Positions 60,901 through 64,000 of a stretch of DNA of 64,000 nucleotides are shown here, piece by piece. Source of the stretch: Pelagomonas calceolata (lineage: Eukaryota > Sar > Pelagophyceae > Pelagomonadales > Pelagomonadaceae). The notes under the pieces were generated by a model. It was given only the letters and a program-made list of their open reading frames with translations, made no database searches and was not told the DNA's origin. The translations under genes were made by a program, and so were the position numbers. Numbering within the stretch: the stretch's first letter is position 1; each line of letters begins with the position of its first letter. The stretch spans positions 248,001-312,000 of the forward strand of contig CAKKNE010000006.1 of NCBI GenBank assembly GCA_918797485.1. The letters are read 5' to 3'.

Positions 60901-63752
60901 AGAGATACTTGAGACGGTGGCTGAACCGTAAGGTTGGGCGCTACCTCACCACGTGGGCCTCCATAACAATATGGCTGCGCAACCTCGAGAAGGTTGTGCA
61001 GCGGTTGCGACGGCGGCGCGAGGCGATCGCGTTCGGGACCTGGAGCGGCGAGCGCTTCCGGTTAGAAAGGCGCCGCGATGTGCTACGGAGGGGCCTCAAG
61101 GCCCAGCGGCGGTGGCTTCGACGCCTGCGCCACTTCTCGGCTCAAAGAGCGTGGCGGAGCTGGATGAGTCTCGTCCTTTCCTGTAGAGAAGTTGACAGGA
61201 CGCGCGGCGTCATCCGCAGCATCCTCCACAAATCAGTGAGGAAGTGGGTCAATCGGAAGGTCGCCAAAGCTTTCACCACATGGTCTTCCAACATCGTATT
61301 CCTGCGCAATGTGTACAGGGTCGTCTCGAGATTAGAACACCGTTTCGTGGCCAAGGCCTTCGACACGTGGTCTCTGAGAAACTTCGCTCTAGACAAGAGG
61401 GTGGATTCGATCCGCCGAGTGTTGTTGCAGAAGAAACGATTACTTAGACATTTGTGTCTGAGAAGGTGCTCGCGCGCGTTTTTGGTCTGGCGCTCCCGGT
61501 GTCTCGAAGGTCACATACTGGACAAAGAGCAGGAGCTCGGGTTCTACAAGCTGCGCAAAGCTCTGAGGAAGTGGCTCCGGTGCAAACAAATGAGAGCCTT
61601 CGAGACCTGGTGTTCATTGGTCGAATTCAAGCGGAACCTATCCAGAGTTTTGATGCGGTTCACGAAGCGCAAACTCGCGGTGGGTTGGCGGACCTGGACG
61701 GACCGGAACTTCACGCTTGTTAGGAGACGCGATTCCTTGCGACGTGCACTGCGGGCCAAGGACCGTATCCTGCGGAGGATGATCCTCAAGAGCTGCTCGA
61801 AGGCATGGAGGACGTGGCAGCCCCACGTGGTGTGGGATAGAGCTGTCGCGGCGGACCGGGTGCTGGGGTTGCGGTGTTTGCGGCGATGCTTGTCGAGATG
61901 GGCGAAGCGCGACGTTTATGCGGCCTGGCGCACGTGGGCCGCGAAGACGAGGAGGACGCATCTTGTGAGGAGGTGCTGCTTGTATTTGCAGAAGCGGCGC
62001 CTCGCCCTCGGCTACCGGGCCTGGGCGGCGCACGTCACACGCCTCACGAAGAAGGAGGCCGCCGTCGTGCGTTTGACGCGGCTGGCCACCGGAACTCTCC
62101 GGAAGTGGCGCCGCCGGGGCCTCGCGAAGGGTCTGCGGGCCTGGCGCGGCTTTGTGGCGGAGTGCACAGCACTCGAACGTAAATTCGCGACGGTCGTGCG
62201 CGCGCTCCGGGCGGGGTTGCAGTGGTGGGCGACGGGTCGCTTGAAGGTAGCGTTGAGGCGGTGGCACGCCACTATCGCCTTCTTCGACGATCTCGAAAGG
62301 TGCGTCCTGCGCATGTTGCGAAGGCGCCTCGCGGTCGGCTTCCAGACTTTGGTGTCCGTAGTGGGCCTCGCCACAAAGCGCCAACGGGCCATCCACCGGG
62401 TCCTGCGATCAAAGAAGCGTAGTATTAGGCACATGCAGCATAGGAGACTAGGCCGGGCCCTGCGCGTTTTATGTCTCAACGGCTCGTCAACAAGTCAGAG
62501 CTCCAAGGACAAGGGCACGGCCGTGGCTTTGCTCAAAAGGTACGCGCGGCGCTGGGAGGGCGGCCAGAAGCATTTGGCGGTGCGGATTTGGTGTAGAAAT
62601 GCGGCCGCGCGAACGTCCAAGGGCGCGGCGGCGCTGCGGGCTCTTAACATAGGCCAACGGGCTCTGAGGAGGCTTCTTCGACTCCGTCTTTCAATGTCAA
62701 TGAACGCGTGGCGTAGTAGAACGGTCAACGATCATCGGGCGATGGCCATCCTGGCCAAGGTCGCGCTGCGCTGGAGGGCCGGCGCCGTCAGCAGATCATA
62801 TAGGAGGTGGGCGTTGACGGCGCGCCGGTTCACGGCGCGCAAGGTCGCCATGGTTCAGTTGGGGAGGGCCCTGCTGCGGTGCGGCGCCAGGCACCGGCGC
62901 AATGGGCTCGGTGCTGTTCTGGTCGCGTGGCGCGCACTATGTGTGATGGAGTCCGACTCGGACAAGGACAAGCGCCACGCCATTTCTGTCTTAGCGCGGG
63001 GCGCTTTCAAGTCAAAACGCCTCGCGCTCATCCATGGCGTGCGGACGTGGCGCGCCCACGCTCTTATTATGAAAGACGACGCGGCGCGGGCGCGCATCCT
63101 GCACCTTTTATCAAATCGCTGCGGCCGCCGCGTTCTTCGTAGAGCCATCAACCAGTTGCGCCCTGTGTGGAAATCAACCAGTGTGTCAGGTGCTCATTTC
63201 TCGGCGATGACGCGGCCGTCCTGGCTCGGCCGATCGGTGAGCAACCGGCATCGCCACGCCATCGAGCAGGCGTCGCGTCGATGGCGTGGAAGACGACGCG
63301 ATGATTCAGCACGAACGCGCCGTAAATTTTGATTTCCCCACAGGTGGCGCCTGAAGCGCACCGCGCCCGCGAAGCGCGCGCTCAAGAGGCACGTCGTCGC
63401 CCGCGTCTCGGCCGTGTCCCGGCGCCAGCTCTTCAAGGCCTTCGTCTTCTGGCGGTCGAGCGCGCCGCGGGCCGCCGAGGACTTCTGGCACGCGAACGAG
63501 TACTTGAGAAGAGCCGTGCGCTCGCGGCGTCCCGCGAGGTGCCTTCTTTTGGCCGTTGCCGTGCGTACGGATGCTCTGCTTTCGCCGCGTGCGCATGACA
63601 TCCACCGCCCCGCGTCGAGGGCCGCGCCAGCAGTCCGAGACGACCCACGCGCGCCGCCACTGCGACGCACGCCCTCGACGCGACCCACACGCGCCGTCGC
63701 CGCCGCCGCGAGCCACGCACACGGTCGCCGCCGCCGCGAGACCCGCCAATAA
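48915..63752 (+). CDS. Giant Sfi1-like repeat protein (about 4,880 residues)
   Basis: Exon 1 (48915-63154) is a single 14.2-kb open exon; exon 2 starts at 63344 after an introner (spliced INQ|WRLKRT). Residues 1-85 are Ser/Pro-rich and disordered (RRSPSPEAPSYTRRRPSPPP), 90-160 a coiled coil, and from about 200 to the end the protein is built of helical repeats about 30-38 residues long. The typical unit is L-R-R-C-L-R-R-W-L-x-R-x-x-A-x-A-F-x-T-W. The spacing Leu...Ala-Phe-x-x-Trp is that of Sfi1 repeats, each of which binds one centrin. The unit count is over 100 by length. Sfi1 proteins organise centrin fibres at basal bodies and spindle poles; a structural role in such fibres is inferred. 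The last 70 residues (after RRAVRSRRPAR) look non-coding, so the true end may lie in a further exon. Confidence 0.85.
54880..60000 (+). repeat. Higher-order repeats within the giant gene
   Basis: A module with RNAEKHRxVLxxAxxRR recurs near 54895, 56455 and 58300. A CLGR-A-H/N-R-x-x-G-x-A-x-x-x-W module recurs near 55330, 57205, 58757 and (as CARRLAHLAVGKACYAWY) 59905. LLWRG-x-x-x-x-A-I-x-RW occurs near 55440 and 57310. Spacing of 1.1-1.9 kb shows that blocks of 400-600 residues were duplicated as wholes. DNA copies are now well diverged. Confidence 0.8.
63163..63343 (+). mobile_element. Introner in the 3' part of the giant gene
   Basis: Termini CTGTGTGGAAATCAACC and TTGATTTCCCCACAG, the latter with one changed base. 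The target duplication is GTTGCGCC at 63155-63162 and GTGGCGCC at 63344-63351 (one mismatch). The intron is 63155-63343, 189 bp, GT-AG. The internal core CACGCCATCGA / TCGATGGCGTG is intact. Compared with the copy at 34991 it lacks about 12 bp near the left end. Confidence 0.9.
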
Positions 63753-64000
63753 CCCCACAAAAACGCGCAGGTCACCTGCGTCGAGGTCCGCAACGACCCT
63801 TCATTAAAAGCTGCGCTGCGATCCTGCGTGCTGCGTTCGGCGAAGACCGAGCGAGGGTGGTTGCAATTGCAGGCGTGCTGCTTCGATGGGGATGGCGTCT
63901 ACCTCGGCCCGTCGCTCGCAATATACAGAGACGGTTTGACAGATGAAGTGCTGTTAGATGGCGGCGCGGCACAAGTGACCGGAGAGGGCTTTTGTGTGGA
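63753..64000 (+). CDS. Open frame running off the right edge (partial, unassigned)
   Basis: From about 63771 the plus frame reads VTCVEVRNDPSLKAALRS, later CFDGDGVYLGPSLAIYRDGL and GGAAQVTGEGFCVE, with good protein composition and no stop to the window edge. CGCAG at 63766-63770 is a plausible 3' splice site. A GT at 63516 in phase 0 would join it to the giant gene as NEYLRRA|VTCVEV, replacing that gene's poor-looking end, but a separate gene is equally possible. No family recognised. Confidence 0.4.

Noticed and set aside
50546-62728. Many long minus- and plus-strand frames inside the giant gene
   Set aside because: Shadow frames caused by high GC and repeat periodicity; their products are Arg-rich and lack any motif, while the main frame has a regular repeat.
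1-64000. tRNA or rRNA genes, and retroviral, LTR, Polinton or other virus-like elements
   Set aside because: I saw no T-loop/acceptor pairing, rRNA-like conserved stretch, reverse transcriptase, integrase or capsid-like motif. A dedicated scan could still find a tRNA I missed.

Overview
This window is nuclear DNA of a small photosynthetic stramenopile, most likely a pelagophyte of the Aureococcus/Pelagomonas kind. Three things point there. There is a fucoxanthin-chlorophyll-type light-harvesting protein with a bipartite plastid leader. The housekeeping genes are eukaryotic (PRP19, pescadillo, eS25, TRAPPC2, COQ5) in a compact, GC-rich, intron-poor genome. Several introns are introner-type transposons with terminal inverted repeats and 8-bp target duplications, as described in Aureococcus. 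The species call is inference; no rRNA or organelle gene is present.

Layout. 1-6.3 kb: a SAM/kinase/RelA-SpoT-like/ankyrin protein (C-terminus off the left edge), a PDZ-like/Cys-rich protein and an EF-hand-like probable mitochondrial protein. 6.5-18.3 kb: TRAPPC2, an MFS transporter, a membrane-anchored zinc metallopeptidase split by an introner, a light-harvesting protein, an LRRC40-like protein, an MMACHC-like cobalamin-processing protein and ribosomal eS25. 19-29 kb: a small membrane protein, COQ5, a DUF4336 plastid-type protein, pescadillo, a bestrophin-like/DUF4239 membrane protein, a degenerate metallo-beta-lactamase-fold protein and PRP19. 29.8-40.3 kb: a disordered protein, an F-box-like protein, a secretory-type protein with a hidden 72-bp intron, PKR1, an aldo/keto reductase with two introners, a membrane protein with an H1-like tail, a CCCH zinc-finger protein and a protein of unknown function. 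40.4-45.6 kb: three tandem ubiquitin-like/RING/coiled-coil/Tudor-like genes, one frame-disrupted. 45.8-48.6 kb: a discoidin-like secreted protein with an introner, and two MFS fragments in opposite orientation. 48.9-63.7 kb: one gene with a 14.2-kb open exon encoding a giant Sfi1-like (centrin-binding-type) repeat protein, again with an introner near its 3' end.

Two window-wide signals stand out. (1) A palindromic element, GCTAGTGT-n-TTACA-n-GCTAGC, recurs in at least 13 intergenic positions. Apart from one orphan it lies about 140-230 bp upstream of a start codon, in either orientation, so it looks like a shared promoter or nucleosome-boundary element. (2) All nine introns I could define carry the same short core, GCGATGGCGTC or GCCATCGA...TCGATGGC, whether or not terminal inverted repeats are still visible. 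This suggests that essentially all introns here are introners of different ages.

No tRNA, rRNA, CRISPR array, retroelement or virus-like element was recognised.
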